From: Lachnospiraceae bacterium
GTDB taxonomy: Bacteria > Bacillota > Clostridia > Lachnospirales > Lachnospiraceae
DNA: 6,839 nucleotides
Direction: 5' to 3'
Assembly (NCBI GenBank): GCA_900766575.1
Contig: CAAFVW010000135.1
Coordinates: 1 to 6,839, forward strand
Part shown: positions 4,854 to 6,839 of the stretch, in pieces
How positions within the stretch are numbered: the first letter of the stretch is position 1
Layout: every line of letters begins with the position of its first letter
The notes under the pieces: generated by a model
Databases searched by the model: none
What the model saw: the letters and a program-made list of their open reading frames with translations, nothing else
Told to the model about the DNA's origin: nothing
Translations under genes and position numbers: made by a program

Positions 4854-6413
4854 GTGAAGAAAGGGAACGGTGAAACATTGAAGTTATGGAATCCAAAGAT
4901 CCGGCAAAAATTTGCGGAATCCCTGAAGGCGGTCCTGCCTGTGGTGGGAATCGTAATCGTCTTAAGCTTTACCATAGCCCCTATTACCTCCAGCATCCTG
5001 CTGTGTTTTCTGGTGGGAGCGCTGATGGTTATGGTGGGAATGATGTTTTTTACGCTGGGGGCGGAGATGTCCATGACTCCCATGGGAGAAAAAGTGGGCG
5101 CGCGGATGACCCAGAGTAAAAACATTCTGTTGATCGTAGTGTTATCCTTTTTATTGGGAGTTGTGATCACAATTTCCGAACCGGATCTGCAGGTATTGGC
5201 GACACAGGTGCCGTCTGTGCCCAATATGACGTTGATCCTGGCGGTGGCTGTAGGTGTGGGATTGTTTCTGGTGATTGCGCTGATGCGTATGCTGATCGGC
5301 ATGGCCTTACCACCGCTTTTAACTTTTTGCTACATAGTGGTTTTTGTTCTGGCATTTCTGGTGCCGGAGAATTTCCGGGCAGTGGCGTTTGATTCCGGCG
5401 GGGTGACGACGGGGCCTATGACGGTGCCTTTTATCATGGCCCTGGGTGTCGGTATTGCCTCCATTCGAAATGACCATCATGCGGCAGACGACAGTTTTGG
5501 TCTGGTGGCATTGTGTTCCATCGGTCCGATTCTGGCAGTGATGGTGCTGGGGCTGATCTATAAGCCCACGAATGCAGACTATCAGCCGGTAGCAATTCCG
5601 GAGATCCCGGATTCTGTGGAGCTGGCGAAGCTGTTCGCCCACGGGATTCCGGATTATATGAAGGAGATTGCAGTATCCCTGCTTCCTATCGTATTGTTTT
5701 TCGGATTGTTCCAGATGTTTTCCCTGCGGCTGTCGGGGAAGACATTAGCTAAGATTCTGATTGGCCTGGTATATACCTATATCGGCTTGGTGCTGTTCCT
5801 GACAGGAGCCAATGTGGGCTTCATGCCTGCGGGCAATTATCTCGGACAGGTCATGGCAGGCAGATCTTACCGCTGGGTTCTGGTGCCGGTGGGGGCGTTG
5901 ATCGGCTATTTTATTGTAAAGGCAGAGCCGGCGGTTTATGTACTGAATCATCAGGTAGAGGAGCTGACAGATGGCGCTATCTCTGCCAGAGCTATGGGTG
6001 TGAGTCTGTCCGTGGGTGTTTCCTTGTCTGTGGCACTTGCCATGATCCGGGTGCTGACGGGAATTCCCATTTTGTGGTTCTTGATTCCGGGCTACGGAGT
6101 AGCCATCGGATTGTCTTTTTTTGTACCGAAGATATTTACTGCAATCGCATTTGACTCCGGTGGAGTGGCCAGCGGTCCCATGACGGCCACATTTCTGCTG
6201 CCGTTGGCACAGGGCGCCTGTGTGGCAGTGGGTGGAAATCTGGTGGCCGATGCTTTCGGCGTGGTGGCCATGGTAGCCATGACACCGCTGATCACGATTC
6301 AGATATTAGGAATGGTATATCAGCTGAAGCAGCAGAAGAGCGGCACGGGAATCCTGATCGGTGTCCCGGATGCTTTTGATGCATTGGATGAGAATGCCAT
6401 TATTGAACTGTAG
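4854..6413 (+). CDS. DUF1538 family integral membrane protein with two internal repeats
   Basis: A 519-residue polytopic membrane protein with about 12-14 hydrophobic segments and no catalytic motif. It consists of two DUF1538-type halves (about 21-236 and 269-490). Each half has an acidic EP motif (EPDLQVL at 109-115; EPAVYVL at 358-364), a glycine-rich motif (FDSGGVTTGPMT at 179-190; FDSGGVASGPMT at 433-444) and a closing helix with DSFGLVAL or DAFGVVAM (from 213 and 466). The duplicated fold with broken-helix-like glycine motifs suggests a secondary transporter or channel; the substrate is unknown. The start is uncertain: GTG 4854 lacks a good ribosome site, while TTG 4878 has GGTGA 4 bases upstream and would remove 8 residues. 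The PII-like gene follows after 11 bases, so the two products probably work together. The gene is divergent from the KdpDE-like operon. Confidence 0.9.
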   Translation: MKKGNGETLKLWNPKIRQKFAESLKAVLPVVGIVIVLSFTIAPITSSILLCFLVGALMVMVGMMFFTLGAEMSMTPMGEKVGARMTQSKNILLIVVLSFLLGVVITISEPDLQVLATQVPSVPNMTLILAVAVGVGLFLVIALMRMLIGMALPPLLTFCYIVVFVLAFLVPENFRAVAFDSGGVTTGPMTVPFIMALGVGIASIRNDHHAADDSFGLVALCSIGPILAVMVLGLIYKPTNADYQPVAIPEIPDSVELAKLFAHGIPDYMKEIAVSLLPIVLFFGLFQMFSLRLSGKTLAKILIGLVYTYIGLVLFLTGANVGFMPAGNYLGQVMAGRSYRWVLVPVGALIGYFIVKAEPAVYVLNHQVEELTDGAISARAMGVSLSVGVSLSVALAMIRVLTGIPILWFLIPGYGVAIGLSFFVPKIFTAIAFDSGGVASGPMTATFLLPLAQGACVAVGGNLVADAFGVVAMVAMTPLITIQILGMVYQLKQQKSGTGILIGVPDAFDALDENAIIEL

Positions 6414-6424
6414 GAGGTGCGCCT

Positions 6425-6839
6425 GTGAGTGAATTATATATGATGGTCACCATCACCAATCGTCAGCTGACGAGGAAATTTGTGGAATGTTATAAGGAAA
6501 ACGGTGCACAGGTCGGCGGTATCACGGTTGGCATGGGAACTGCGGCCAATGAGATCCTGGATTATTTCGGACTGGACGGTATGGAGAAGAGCATATTGTT
6601 TCATATCGTTACGGATGTTTCCTGGCGGCAGATCAAGGCAGATTTACGGAAAAAGATGCAGATCGATCTCCCGGGAATGGGAATCGCGTTTATTATTCCC
6701 GTGAGCAGCATCGGCGGCAGGAAAGCATTGAATTACCTGACCTGCGGGCAGGAATTCGTAAAAGGAGAGGAGTCCACATTGAAAGAGACGAAGAATGAGC
6801 TTCTGGTAGTGATAGCCAATCATGGATATACGGAACTGG
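6425..6839 (+). CDS. PII-like signalling protein, partial (C-terminus outside window)
   Basis: An open frame of 138 codons that runs off the right edge. The GTG start at 6425 has a consensus AGGAGG (6412-6417) 7 bases upstream; that site overlaps the stop codon of the DUF1538 gene, so translation is probably coupled. Residues 3-93 follow the ferredoxin-like order of PII proteins: strand ELYMMVTITN, helix, then GAQVGGITVGMGTA (27-40), strand SILFHIVTD (56-64), helix, and strand GIAFIIPV (86-93). Between the second and third strands, where classical PII has its roughly 20-residue T-loop with the modified tyrosine, only about 15 residues of different character are found. From about 125, ELLVVIANHGYTEL looks like the first strand of a second PII-like repeat. 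The likely role is binding a small effector and controlling the DUF1538 protein; this is inferred from context. Confidence 0.78.
   Translation, partial: MSELYMMVTITNRQLTRKFVECYKENGAQVGGITVGMGTAANEILDYFGLDGMEKSILFHIVTDVSWRQIKADLRKKMQIDLPGMGIAFIIPVSSIGGRKALNYLTCGQEFVKGEESTLKETKNELLVVIANHGYTEL

Noticed and set aside
4841..4873. Ten-codon frame (MRQQREERER) upstream of the DUF1538 gene, possible coupled leader peptide
   Set aside because: It has no Shine-Dalgarno and is very short; it ends 4 bases before the TTG at 4878, but this alone does not support translation.
4694..5302. A 202-codon minus-strand open frame opposite the DUF1538 gene
   Set aside because: It lies antisense to a clear membrane protein gene, has low-complexity Thr/Ile/Arg-rich composition expected from the complement of hydrophobic codons, and its end overlaps the kinase promoter.

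Overview
The window looks like chromosomal DNA of a low-to-mid GC Firmicute, most likely a Lachnospiraceae-type gut clostridium. This is an inference from strong purine-rich Shine-Dalgarno sites, use of GTG starts, sigma-A-type promoters, and the mix of families (MerR, AraC with a cupin arm, KdpDE-like pair, DUF1538). No rRNA, tRNA, CRISPR, insertion sequence or phage gene was seen. No gene-free stretch is longer than about 300 bases.

Left part (1-820): a minus-strand pair, a MerR-family regulator (127-576) followed by the first 22 codons of what looks like a GNAT acetyltransferase (1-66). merR has a good sigma-A promoter and a dyad in its leader. Back to back with it, on the plus strand, is a sequence that closely resembles a flagellar-type sigma-28/SigD promoter (678-705). 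It is followed by a leader with a terminator-like hairpin and T-tract (752-787), which sits just before the Shine-Dalgarno of an unrecognised gene (821-1723).

Middle (821-2716): the unrecognised plus-strand gene encodes a roughly 300-residue acidic, coiled-coil-rich soluble protein. It runs convergently into, and overlaps by 53 bases, a minus-strand AraC-family regulator (1671-2510). The first clear plus-oriented intrinsic terminator after the unrecognised gene lies beyond araC, at 2679-2719, so read-through from that gene would be antisense to all of araC.

Right part (2717-6839): a minus-strand two-component system, a short KdpD-like histidine kinase (DUF4118 membrane domain plus kinase core, 3505-4641) followed by a KdpE-like response regulator (2717-3418). 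It is divergent from a plus-strand operon encoding a 519-residue membrane protein made of two DUF1538 repeats (4854-6413) and, 11 bases later, a PII-like protein cut by the window end (6425-6839). The PII-like protein has a very short T-loop region and seems to start a second PII-like repeat at the edge. The layout suggests a membrane transporter or channel of unknown substrate, gated by an atypical PII-like partner and possibly controlled by the divergent sensor pair. This DUF1538/PII-like/KdpDE-like block is the best candidate in the window for an undescribed system. The second most interesting signal is the SigD-like promoter and attenuator-like leader in front of the unrecognised gene.
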